From UBA9300 sp964577305 (GTDB lineage Bacteria > Bacteroidota > Bacteroidia > Bacteroidales > VadinHA17), in NCBI GenBank assembly GCA_964577305.1, contig CAZNYS010000019.1, positions 1 to 50,317 on the forward strand: DNA of 50,317 bases. Direction: 5' to 3'. Numbering within the stretch: position 1 is the stretch's first letter; each line of letters opens with the position of its first letter. The translations under genes and the position numbers were made by a program. Below the pieces are notes generated by a model. It worked only from the letters and a program-made list of their open reading frames with translations. It searched no databases and was not told the DNA's origin. Positions 16,908 through 24,769 of the stretch are shown piece after piece.

Positions 16908-17949
16908 AGAATATCAATTGAAACCGCGAAATTTTACCATTTGCCCCCGCTGCAAAACCTGCGAGCATTCCCGGTATTGCCCTGGCTGTATAGTAGTCAT
17001 TATCATCTGACCCAGGAATCCATGTACGTCCATTATCCATTGAATAATCGCACCCGGTCTTTCCTATTGCAAAGGCTATCCGGGAATTCTCATCCTGCAT
17101 CCAAATGATACATGAGCGGTATTCCCGGGGCATAATTTCAGATAAATTCCAGCTGTTACCTCCGTCTGATGACCAGGCGGCAATTTTACCATTTAATTCC
17201 GGTTTATCATAAGTTCCGCCTACTACTATTCCATTGCTTTCATCGTAAAAGGAAACAGAAAAATTACCTGATGATGGATTACCATGTACCAGTCCTGTTT
17301 CACTTGCTGTCCAGCTTTTACCATGATCATTCGATATAAAAACCCTTGCCTCCATTCCGCCCGTGATTATCCATATATTTCCACCGGGATGATAATCAAT
17401 ACAGCTGTTTGATGCCGCAAAATTAAATTCACCTTCAACAAGTACAGGCATATTACTTATTCTATTCCAGGACTTGCCTCTATCTGTAGTTCTTATTACA
17501 AATGAACAGCTATCAAGAGGATCACTGAGTGCCAGGCCGGTATTCTCATCAGCGAAAACAGCCGAATCAAAGAATATGCCCTCATTGGTATTTTCGTAGA
17601 CAATATCCCATTTAGCTCCGCCATCACCGGTATAATATGCCCTGCCGGGCCTGCTGATGCCGAAAAGAATTGCCTCTTTATCATTCCATGCATGTATGCT
17701 TCTGAAGTCATCCTCTAATGCCCCCGGTACTTTATCGACCTTCCATGTTTCTCCTCCGTCTAGTGAAACCAGGTACGTTCCTCCGGTACCGGCTGCCCAT
17801 ATTACATCTTTGTTTACTACATGCAATGCCCTTATACTGGCTTTGGTTCCGGTTTCCAGTTCAGTAAATTCAATTTTATATCTGAGTTCGCCACTGCATC
17901 CTATAGCAAGCAGACCAATCAGGAAAAGTGTAACGTACATTATTCTCAT
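16906..17949 (-). CDS. YCF48-like beta-propeller lipoprotein
   Basis: This 347-residue lipoprotein (signal MRIMYVTLFLIGLLAIGC, Cys-18) carries repeated BNR/YCF48-type blades. Examples are WAAGTGGTYLVSLDGGETWKVD, RTTDRGKSWNRISNM, SNDHGKSWTASETGL and SSDGGNSWNLSE. Such propellers resemble plant and cyanobacterial photosystem II assembly factor HCF136/Ycf48, but in non-photosynthetic Bacteroidota they are secreted proteins of unknown role, perhaps binding. No catalytic motif is evident. It lies upstream of aminopeptidase P on the same strand, but the palindrome between them may separate the transcripts. Confidence 0.87.
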   Translation of the reverse strand: MRIMYVTLFLIGLLAIGCSGELRYKIEFTELETGTKASIRALHVVNKDVIWAAGTGGTYLVSLDGGETWKVDKVPGALEDDFRSIHAWNDKEAILFGISRPGRAYYTGDGGAKWDIVYENTNEGIFFDSAVFADENTGLALSDPLDSCSFVIRTTDRGKSWNRISNMPVLVEGEFNFAASNSCIDYHPGGNIWIITGGMEARVFISNDHGKSWTASETGLVHGNPSSGNFSVSFYDESNGIVVGGTYDKPELNGKIAAWSSDGGNSWNLSEIMPREYRSCIIWMQDENSRIAFAIGKTGCDYSMDNGRTWIPGSDDNDYYTARAIPGMLAGFAAGANGKISRFQLIF

Positions 17950-17992
17950 AACGATATACTGATTAAAGTTTTTAAAGTTAATAGTTTTGAAT

Positions 17993-18024
17993 GGATTATT
18001 GGATTATTGGATTAATGGAATAAT
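17993..18024. repeat. octanucleotide tandem array, unit GGATTATT
   Basis: Four in-phase 8-base units (GGATTATT twice, then GGATTAAT and GGAATAAT), drifting from left to right. It lies between the YCF48-like gene and the blaI-like operators. Confidence 0.85.
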
Positions 18025-18121
18025 GCCTTTGTTAATGAACTTTAACACAGTTGAGAATGAGCCTGATTTTCTGTTAATTAGAATCATTACAAGGTCTGTT
18101 TTCGTCTAATTGCCAGAAATT

Positions 18122-18137
18122 TACTATAGATTTAGTA
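18122..18137. promoter_or_regulatory. upstream BlaI/MecI-type operator
   Basis: TACTA-N6-TAGTA, a perfect dyad with a 6-base centre, the same layout as the site at 18156-18171. The centres are 34 bp apart. BlaI/MecI dimers bind short dyads of the TACA/TGTA type, so this is a good candidate site. Confidence 0.65.
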
Positions 18138-18155
18138 GATTTATTACAAAAATAA

Positions 18156-18171
18156 TACTATATTTGTAGTA
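18156..18171. promoter_or_regulatory. promoter-overlapping BlaI/MecI-type operator
   Basis: TACTA-TATTTG-TAGTA. A TATATTTG box (18159-18166) matching the Bacteroidota -7 consensus lies inside the dyad, so bound repressor would block it. The start codon of the blaI-like gene is 73 bp downstream. No good -33 element is seen. Confidence 0.7.
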
Positions 18172-18244
18172 GCTATTGAAAGGGATGAATATATATTTCA
18201 ATTTACATTAATTACTAACTTGTACTGAAGAAGAATTAACTATT

Positions 18245-18652
18245 ATGAGCAAAAGAGAAGCAAAGATAAGAAAACTTACCAGGGCAGAGGAAGAAGTGAT
18301 GCAAATACTCTGGGAAATGGATGAAGGCGTTGTTAAGGAAATTGTTGAAAGATTTGATGATCCAAAACCTGCTTATACTACCATAGCTACTGTTCTTAAA
18401 GTCCTGGAAAGAAAGAGTTTCGTAGAGTATAAAAAGGTTGGGAATACCTACCTTTATTTTCCCATCTTGTCAAAAACAGAATATACAAAATTCCAGCTTT
18501 CCAGCCTGCTGAAGAATTATTTTAATGGATCATTCCCTAAAATGGCGACATTCTTTGCAAGAGAAAACGATATATCCCTTTTAGAGCTGGAGGATATTCT
18601 TAAAGAAGCCATGGAAGATATTAATAAAGAAAAAACCAGAAATGATGAATAA
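18245..18652 (+). CDS. BlaI/MecI/CopY-family repressor
   Basis: This 135-residue winged-helix repressor has the typical start LTRAEEEVMQILWEMDEG. The recognition region is AYTTIATVLKVLERKSFVEY, then the wing GNTYLYFP and a C-terminal dimerisation helix region. It is expected to repress its own operon through the two dyads upstream and to be inactivated when the M56 partner is activated. Its stop overlaps the start of the next gene by 11 bases, so they are translationally coupled. In Bacteroidota such pairs rarely concern beta-lactams, and the inducing signal here is unknown. Confidence 0.95.
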   Translation: MSKREAKIRKLTRAEEEVMQILWEMDEGVVKEIVERFDDPKPAYTTIATVLKVLERKSFVEYKKVGNTYLYFPILSKTEYTKFQLSSLLKNYFNGSFPKMATFFARENDISLLELEDILKEAMEDINKEKTRNDE

Positions 18653-20054
18653 TATTATTTTATTTCTGCTTAAAAGCTCGCTGACCATGTCGCTGTTGTA
18701 CATGGTTTACTGGTTTTTCCTGAGAAAGGAGACATTATTCATTACAACCCGGTACTATTTGCTTTTATCATTGATAATTTCTTTAGTGCTTCCTTTCATT
18801 TGCTTAAGGTATAATGTGAGTTCTCCTGAAGGATTAGCTGGTAGAGATCTGACAGGTACACTATCCCAGATAAATAACCTCACCAGGGATCCAGGTAATG
18901 AATTACCCATATTGCTAAAAATTACCGGTATGTTATATCTGTTTGGTGCTTTTCTATTTTTATTAAGAATCTTAATTCAATTCGCAATACTCTTCGTAAT
19001 TATATATAAAAATGGCATCAGTATTATTAGCGGGACCAGGATTGTATATAATACCCGTTACCAGATGCCATTCTCATTTATGAACCTGGTGTTTATCAAT
19101 AAAAATGATACCAGGCATTCTGATATCAGTGATATAATAGCTCATGAAAATGTGCACATTCGTGAGAATCACTGGTTTGATCTTATGGTAGTTGAAATCA
19201 TAAGTGTTTTCTTATGGTTCAATCCGTTTATATGGTTCTTTGAGAGATCCATTAAGCAAAACCATGAATACCTGGCCGACGAAGGGGTCATTGCGCAGGG
19301 CTACAATGTCGGTCGGTATCATTCAGTATTAATTAACCAGTTGATGGGAATGGAAGTAATAGGAATAACTAATAACCTTAACTATTCCCTGAACGCAAAA
19401 CGATTAAAAATGATGAAAAAGAGCAAGACCCCTAAAGTAAGAGCTTTGCACGTTATCTGGGCACTACCTGTTATATTATTCTTACTTGCAGCATTTGCAG
19501 AGCCCAGGCATGAAACTGTTACTAAAGCTGATAAGGTTGCAATAAATAACACCGTAGAACTTACTGTGGCAGTTATGGATAATAATGGTGATCCTGTTCC
19601 GGGCGCCAATGTTATTATTAAAGGCACCGAGAAAGGGACCACTACAGATAAGGACGGGTTGTTTACACTTGAAGTAAACGAATCAGATGTAATAGTTGTA
19701 TCCTTCAAAGGTTTTGAGGACACACCAATTTTCATGGAGAAAGTCATAGAAAAGAATGGAAAATCGGACAGCTATAAAATGAAATTGATGCTCAAACCCA
19801 AAAGTTCTGATTACAATGTATCAGGCAATTCTTCTGATGAGATTAAGGAACTGGAAGAGACTCTTAAATTGCTTCAATTGAAGCAAAAGGAGCTCGAAGA
19901 CATAAAATTGAAGATCAGTCAAGTTGAAAAGGAAGGTACAGTTGATAAGGAAGAACTGGAAAAGAAGAAGGCTAATCTTAAGAAGGAGATGACCATGCTT
20001 CTGGAGAAGCGTGCTGCTGTGGAGGAAAAGCTCCAGAGCATTAAGAAGAAATAG
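18642..20054 (+). CDS. M56 (BlaR1-like) membrane metallopeptidase with carboxypeptidase-regulatory-like domain
   Basis: This 470-residue membrane protein is the sensor/protease partner of the BlaI-like repressor. Transmembrane segments occupy about residues 4-23, 36-55, 90-122 and 265-285. The zinc site HENVH (His-168, Glu-169, His-172) sits on the cytoplasmic side between segments. After the last membrane segment comes a carboxypeptidase-regulatory-like domain (about 305-380, VPGANVIIKGTEKG and TTTDKDGLF), then a highly charged coiled coil (about 395-470). The usual penicillin-binding sensor domain is absent, so the signal is unlikely to be a beta-lactam. Two Met codons lie at the start (18642 and 18645). 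A strong terminator follows. Confidence 0.92.
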   Translation: MMNNIILFLLKSSLTMSLLYMVYWFFLRKETLFITTRYYLLLSLIISLVLPFICLRYNVSSPEGLAGRDLTGTLSQINNLTRDPGNELPILLKITGMLYLFGAFLFLLRILIQFAILFVIIYKNGISIISGTRIVYNTRYQMPFSFMNLVFINKNDTRHSDISDIIAHENVHIRENHWFDLMVVEIISVFLWFNPFIWFFERSIKQNHEYLADEGVIAQGYNVGRYHSVLINQLMGMEVIGITNNLNYSLNAKRLKMMKKSKTPKVRALHVIWALPVILFLLAAFAEPRHETVTKADKVAINNTVELTVAVMDNNGDPVPGANVIIKGTEKGTTTDKDGLFTLEVNESDVIVVSFKGFEDTPIFMEKVIEKNGKSDSYKMKLMLKPKSSDYNVSGNSSDEIKELEETLKLLQLKQKELEDIKLKISQVEKEGTVDKEELEKKKANLKKEMTMLLEKRAAVEEKLQSIKKK

Positions 20055-20080
20055 GTAACCTGACCCGTTTTTGATTTAAA

Positions 20081-20140
20081 AACACCGATTAACGATGTAA
20101 GATTTAAGAATTCAATTTATCGATAATCGGTGTTCTTTTT
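20081..20140 (+). terminator. terminator after the BlaI/M56 operon
   Basis: AACACCGATTA (20081-20091) pairs perfectly with TAATCGGTGTT (20124-20134), and the tail CTTTTTATTT follows. The loop is long (32 bases) but can pair further through CGAT/ATCG. Confidence 0.8.
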
Positions 20141-20215
20141 ATTTATAATTATTATAAGTTCCTTCCTGTTTCAGCCTTTTCCCCACAGGTGTGACTGTGG
20201 CTATTATTATTGGAA

Positions 20216-20345
20216 TGTATCAAAAGTGCACCACCTCCCCCCGAGTACTCGGGGTACTCCTCATCTAAAGAGGAGGAGAAAGTTATGGTATTGTGAATCA
20301 GCTACTTCTATTCCTTTCAAAAGGAGGTGAAAGTTTATAATACCA
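20216..20345. repeat. compound repeat element between convergent genes
   Basis: 20216-20250 is the inverse of the left window edge. It runs into the palindrome CCCCGAGTACTCGGGG. After it come two diverged direct copies of a unit with an AGGAGG core followed by GAAAGTT (about 20268-20290 and 20318-20340). Each is preceded by a short self-complementary stretch (CTCCTC..GAGGAG and CCTTT..AAAGG). The whole 20055-20371 gap holds no gene. Confidence 0.65.
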
Positions 20346-20353
20346 GCTAATAA

Positions 20354-20383
20354 CTCATCTCTCATAACTCATCACTCATCTCT
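20354..20383. repeat. heptad array overlapping the S9B peptidase stop
   Basis: In-phase units CTCATCT, CTCATAA, CTCATCA and CTCATCT. On the minus strand the array encodes the last codons (Arg-Asp-Glu) and the TGA stop of the peptidase. Confidence 0.85.
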
Positions 20384-22531
20384 GTTAAAGAACCATTCCA
20401 GCCAGTGGCGTTGATCTTCATTGGTTGTATGCCTTGCTTTTGCTCCACCCCAGCCATGCCTGCTACCGGGATAGATCATAAAGTCAAATACCTTTCCTTG
20501 ATCCTGCAGTTTTGATATAAGCCATATTGAATTTTGCATATGTACATTATCGTCTGCCATTCCATGAACTATATATAGCTCACCTTTCAGATTATCAGTA
20601 TAGGTAAGGACAGATCCGTTCTTGTATCCTTCAGGATTGTCCTCCGGTGTATCCATAAATCGCTCTGTATATACATTATCATACAGCCGCCAGTCGTTAA
20701 CTGAATATTTTGCTATCCCATGTGTCCAGTAATCAGCTCCATATGTAAGAGCCATGGCAGTTGTATACCCCCCGTAAGAACCGCCTGTAATACCCATTCT
20801 TGTGGCATCAACATAGGGTTTTTCACGCAGCCATTTAACAGCTTCTATATAGTCAAGCATTTCCCATTTGCCAAGGCTGCGGTGCATGTAGTCAAGTCCT
20901 TTCTTTCCAAAGTGACCTGAGGCCCTGTGATCAACGGAAAATGTAATTATACCATTCTCCGCATACCAGCTGGGCCGGCTACCCATATATCTGTTACGCA
21001 CTCCGCCGGCATCCGGTCCCCCGTAAATGTTGAAAATAACGGGGTACTTTTCAGACTCATCAAAATCCTGTGGGAATGATATTATTGCAGGTAACATAAA
21101 CCCATCTGTTGCTTCGATTCGCACAAGCTCGAACCTGAGGTTGTTATTATTTTCCTCATTTGCCTCACCCGGTAATTCTATATCTCTTACTTTCCTTCCC
21201 CTGCTGTCGAGGGCAACCATTGTAGTGGGAGTTGTTATATTTGACCATGTATCAATGAGATATTTTCCTGATGGTGATATGTCAGCCGAATGTGATCCGG
21301 GTATGTCGGTATACCTTATCAGCCCCTCACCGTCTAGGTTAACCCTGAAAAAATGACTCTCCGTTGATTCGCCACCTGTCCCTGAAAAGTAAACTGCTTC
21401 CTGGTCCTCATCAACCTTGATTATCCCGGTTACTCTCCAGTCAAAGTCGGTTAACAGCGATTTCAGGTTGCCATCCCAGTCATAATAATAAAGGTTCATC
21501 CAGTCTGATCTGCAACTCCGTATAATAAACCCGGAGCCATCCTCCATGATATAGTTATCAGTAAAGAAATCAATCCATGTATCACGTGTTTCACGGTATA
21601 TTTCTTTAAAGTCTCCCGTGTTGATGTCGGCGAGGATAAATCTCATATCATCCTGGTCGCGGTTTAATACCTGGATCATAAGCTTTTCACTGTCCGGTGT
21701 CCAGTCGGGCCATGCAATATACTGATCAACATTATCATCAGTCTTAACCCATACTGTTTTTGCAGATGTAATATCGACTATCCCCATTTTCACCTTCGGA
21801 TTAGGATCTCCGGGCTTTGGATATGGTGTTATTTCCTGTGTACCGTGTATTCCATCCTCTTCATCAATACGGTTTATGATGAATTCAGGCACCTCAGTCT
21901 CATCTGTATGCAGGTATGCTAATTTCCTGCTATCGGTTGACCACCAGAAGGCAGCATAACGGCTTCCCCTGCCGAGTATTTCCTCCATATAAACCCAGGA
22001 TGCATACCCGTTATACACTTTCTCTGCAGCATCAAAAGAAAGCCTGGTTTCCTTATTCGTTACCAGGTCAAACACATAAAGCTCTCTTCCCTTCGTATAG
22101 GCGATTTTCTTCCCGTCAGGAGAGAACCGTGGATTGTTTTCTTCTGTATCATCAATCGTTAACTGTTTTGCTTCTTTATCTCCAAGCCCGAACAGCCACA
22201 GGTCGTTCTCTTTCTTAAGTACTATATACTGATTATCAGGACTCATGGCAGCTCCAAAATCCATACTAAAACCTTCAGGCAACGAATTCATAAACTCTTC
22301 CCTGTAATTAACATACTCATCGTAAACCTTTTTCTTCCCTGTCCTGATATGCACACTCATTACAACAGGGTTACCATCATCATCAGTTGTTCTTTCAAGG
22401 TAATGATTATCATCTTCCCATCCCAGGATTCCTCCCGGTGCCCTGAAACGTTGTGCACTGGAGTCCTCTACGTTTAAAAGCACCAGGATAACAAAGGGCA
22501 AGACAAACAAATAATGTACTTTATTTTTCAT
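20372..22531 (-). CDS. S9B dipeptidyl peptidase IV-like peptidase
   Basis: The 719-residue exported enzyme has a signal peptide (1-26, ending DSSAQ), a DPP-IV-type N-terminal beta-propeller (about 30-480) and a C-terminal hydrolase domain. Ser-585 is in GGSYGGY, and the Asp and His are in HGMADDNVH and PGSRHGW. The pair of Glu that in DPP-IV grips the peptide amino terminus is represented by WVYMEEILGR. DPP-IV enzymes remove X-Pro and X-Ala dipeptides. Location is periplasmic or outer-membrane associated. The C-terminal residues and stop come from the heptad array. The gene converges on the BlaI/M56 operon. Confidence 0.94.
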   Translation of the reverse strand: MKNKVHYLFVLPFVILVLLNVEDSSAQRFRAPGGILGWEDDNHYLERTTDDDGNPVVMSVHIRTGKKKVYDEYVNYREEFMNSLPEGFSMDFGAAMSPDNQYIVLKKENDLWLFGLGDKEAKQLTIDDTEENNPRFSPDGKKIAYTKGRELYVFDLVTNKETRLSFDAAEKVYNGYASWVYMEEILGRGSRYAAFWWSTDSRKLAYLHTDETEVPEFIINRIDEEDGIHGTQEITPYPKPGDPNPKVKMGIVDITSAKTVWVKTDDNVDQYIAWPDWTPDSEKLMIQVLNRDQDDMRFILADINTGDFKEIYRETRDTWIDFFTDNYIMEDGSGFIIRSCRSDWMNLYYYDWDGNLKSLLTDFDWRVTGIIKVDEDQEAVYFSGTGGESTESHFFRVNLDGEGLIRYTDIPGSHSADISPSGKYLIDTWSNITTPTTMVALDSRGRKVRDIELPGEANEENNNNLRFELVRIEATDGFMLPAIISFPQDFDESEKYPVIFNIYGGPDAGGVRNRYMGSRPSWYAENGIITFSVDHRASGHFGKKGLDYMHRSLGKWEMLDYIEAVKWLREKPYVDATRMGITGGSYGGYTTAMALTYGADYWTHGIAKYSVNDWRLYDNVYTERFMDTPEDNPEGYKNGSVLTYTDNLKGELYIVHGMADDNVHMQNSIWLISKLQDQGKVFDFMIYPGSRHGWGGAKARHTTNEDQRHWLEWFFNRDE

Positions 22532-22652
22532 AGCTTTTTTTATAAATAAGATTATTAAAAATTAAAAGTAAGTATTTGTTTCTAATTAACTAAATCTTAC
22601 TGCCCAACAACACAAATAAGTTGTTACCTTTACATTGAATACTTGCAGAAGG

Positions 22653-23960
22653 ATGAAAGGTAGTTACCATACTGACTTAGAAGACAGGGGATGGATGTCG
22701 CTTGATAACGCAGCCAAGATTTTCCCGCCGGTAATAAGTAAATCGCTAAGCTCCGTATTCCGGATTGGTTGTGTATTATCAGAGCCTGTGAGAATTAGTG
22801 CATTAAAGAGGTCAGTTGAAGAAACATGTAAACGTTTTCCCTACTATCTTACCAGCCTGCATAAAGGTTTTTTCTGGTACTTTCTTGAATATGATAAAAA
22901 TATCAGGCCCTCAATTGTAGCTGAAGATAAAAAACCCTGTGTGGCTTTCCCCGCAAAAAAAGGTGACTATGCCCTGTTCAGGATAGTAGTACTGGGAAAT
23001 ATGTTATCAGTGGAATTTCTGCATGTTCTGACTGACGGAGGAGGTGCACTTGAATTTTTCAGGACCCTGCTGGTCACTTACCTGAGGAACTGCGGTTTTG
23101 ACGTCCCATATTCGGAAGGTATTATCGATCCTGCATCTCATATTGATGCTTCCGAAACTGAAGATGCATATAATAAGTATTTCAAAAAGGATGTTCCCCT
23201 GCCGCCAAAGCTTGAAAATGCCTGGCATTTACCATTTGAAACAGTTGGGAAAGATCACCTTGGAATAATCCAGGCCGAGATACCGGTAACAGACCTGAAG
23301 AATATTTCAAAGGAAAACAGTGTGACAATTACTGAATACCTTGCATCAGTATACCTATTTTGCCTACAGGCAATATGGAACGGGGAAAAGAGTAAGGATA
23401 AACATATTATAAGGCTTGAAATACCTGTTAATATGCGACGGAATTATTCAAGCCGGACCATGCGTAATTTTTCTTTATTCGTTTTACCTGAACTCGACCT
23501 GCGACTTGGCTATTTCTCTTTTGAAGAAATATTGAAACATGTTCATAATTATATGCAGATCCAGACAGACAAAAAAATATTGAGCAAGGTAATAGCAAGG
23601 AATGTCAAGCCCGAGAAAAACATTTTTGTAAGAACAACACCCGTTTTCATCAAAGATCTTGTACTGTCAGCTGCATTCCGAAAACATGGTGCCACAAAAT
23701 ATTCAGGAGTATTAACAAATGTAGGAATAGCAAACATGCCGGCAGAGGCAGCCGGATATATCGAAACCATATCAATGATACCACCTCCCCCAGTACAACA
23801 ACTGAGGATCAGCTGTGGTGTTCTGAGTTTCAATGACAGGTTATGTATAACCTTTGCAAATAACACTGCAAATTCTGAACTTGAAAAAGATTTCTTTTCA
23901 TTCCTGGCCGGGAAAGGATTAAAGGTCAGGATCTTAAAAAATATCTGGGATGAAAAATAA
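22653..23960 (+). CDS. condensation-domain/alcohol acetyltransferase-like acyltransferase
   Basis: The 435-residue protein starts most plausibly at the ATG at 22653; a TTG at 22635 would add six residues. It carries an HxxxDG motif (His-124, Asp-128 in FLHVLTDGGGALEF), the catalytic signature of the BAHD/condensation/alcohol-acetyltransferase clan. The length and the two-lobed pattern fit that clan. An acyl transfer from acyl-CoA or a carrier is inferred; the acceptor is unknown. No adenylation or carrier domain is nearby, so non-ribosomal synthesis is unlikely. Its last 11 bases overlap the next gene, implying a coupled function with a membrane partner. Confidence 0.72.
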   Translation: MKGSYHTDLEDRGWMSLDNAAKIFPPVISKSLSSVFRIGCVLSEPVRISALKRSVEETCKRFPYYLTSLHKGFFWYFLEYDKNIRPSIVAEDKKPCVAFPAKKGDYALFRIVVLGNMLSVEFLHVLTDGGGALEFFRTLLVTYLRNCGFDVPYSEGIIDPASHIDASETEDAYNKYFKKDVPLPPKLENAWHLPFETVGKDHLGIIQAEIPVTDLKNISKENSVTITEYLASVYLFCLQAIWNGEKSKDKHIIRLEIPVNMRRNYSSRTMRNFSLFVLPELDLRLGYFSFEEILKHVHNYMQIQTDKKILSKVIARNVKPEKNIFVRTTPVFIKDLVLSAAFRKHGATKYSGVLTNVGIANMPAEAAGYIETISMIPPPPVQQLRISCGVLSFNDRLCITFANNTANSELEKDFFSFLAGKGLKVRILKNIWDEK

Positions 23961-24648
23961 TATCTGCCCCAACTGCGGGGTCATACTTGATGAAGGACTG
24001 GAAATATGTCCTTTATGTAAGTCAAGGCCAAAAGAATACTCAAATGAGAAAAGTGAATTATACCCGAGTGATATCCTTCACCTCTCGGAAAAAAAGTCAA
24101 GTGTATATGCATGGGAACTATCGGCTATCATAGCCTTTTCAGCCAATCTTATCTGCATTATTGTTGATATGGTTATAGTAAAAGGACTTAACTGGTCATT
24201 ATATGCAGTTACATCAATAACCGGACTATGGCTGTCTATTACTTCATTCACCTTCCTGTTAAAACGGCCAGCAATCCTTGGAATATCACTGTCAGTCACC
24301 ACTCTGGTTATGCTTATTATCTTTGACGTTCTTAAGCCCCCGGTAAGATGGTTTGTGGACATAGGGCTGCCGGTAAGCATTTCTTTCTGGATCCTTTTTG
24401 CATTATTCCTATTTATCCTGAGAAGATTAAGATGGAAAGGCTTTAATGTGCTGGCAATTGTATTTATTGAATTATCAGCTCTTTGCATTGTCATAGATAT
24501 ATTCAGTGACCTCGCTCTCAGAAATAAGATCTTTATTGACTGGTCAGCAATTACTGCTGCCACCCTCGTACCTTTTGCCGGTGTATTGTTTTTTATTCAT
24601 TACAGGATGAAAAGAGGCAAGAATCTGAGAAGTTTTTTTCATGTATGA
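23950..24648 (+). CDS. zinc-ribbon multispanning membrane protein (DUF6320-like)
   Basis: This 232-residue protein opens with a zinc ribbon (CPNCG at residues 6-10 and CPLCK at 21-25). About six hydrophobic segments follow (roughly 55-75, 80-98, 101-120, 128-150, 158-178 and 188-212), with a basic C-terminus. The organisation resembles the DUF6320 family, which I recall being paired with acetyltransferase-like proteins in other phyla. That family call is from memory and moderate. The start overlaps the upstream acyltransferase gene by 11 bases. The stop opens a heptad array that continues to about 24690. Confidence 0.72.
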   Translation: MKNNICPNCGVILDEGLEICPLCKSRPKEYSNEKSELYPSDILHLSEKKSSVYAWELSAIIAFSANLICIIVDMVIVKGLNWSLYAVTSITGLWLSITSFTFLLKRPAILGISLSVTTLVMLIIFDVLKPPVRWFVDIGLPVSISFWILFALFLFILRRLRWKGFNVLAIVFIELSALCIVIDIFSDLALRNKIFIDWSAITAATLVPFAGVLFFIHYRMKRGKNLRSFFHV

Positions 24649-24690
24649 ACGACGAACGACAAAAGACAAAAGATAAAAGTAAAAAGTAAA
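24646..24690 (+). repeat. heptad array starting at a stop codon
   Basis: In-phase 7-base units drifting step by step: GAACGAC twice, AAAAGAC, AAAAGAT, then AAAAGTA twice. The first unit shares the TGA stop of the zinc-ribbon gene. Confidence 0.85.
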
Positions 24691-24716
24691 ATTGTATTTT
24701 TCGGTCAAGAAGTGGC

Positions 24717-24734
24717 GACGCAATATTTTGCGTC
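24717..24734. repeat. GACGCAA/TTGCGTC palindrome
   Basis: 7-bp arms around a TATT centre, the same core as the palindromes at 16874-16907 and 26781-26800. It lies in the leader of the S15-like hydrolase gene, 36 bp before its start. Confidence 0.85.
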
Positions 24735-24769
24735 TTATTAATAACAATAATCGTTTCAAAAATTCAATT

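Noticed and set aside
18245..20054. Beta-lactam resistance operon
   Set aside because: No beta-lactamase and no penicillin-binding sensor domain; the pair is a general BlaI/M56 module.
1..20250. Composite transposon bounded by the inverted 36-bp repeat
   Set aside because: No transposase or integrase lies between the copies and no target duplication can be seen from one window.
22653..23960. Non-ribosomal peptide condensation domain
   Set aside because: The HxxxDG motif fits, but no adenylation or carrier domains are present.
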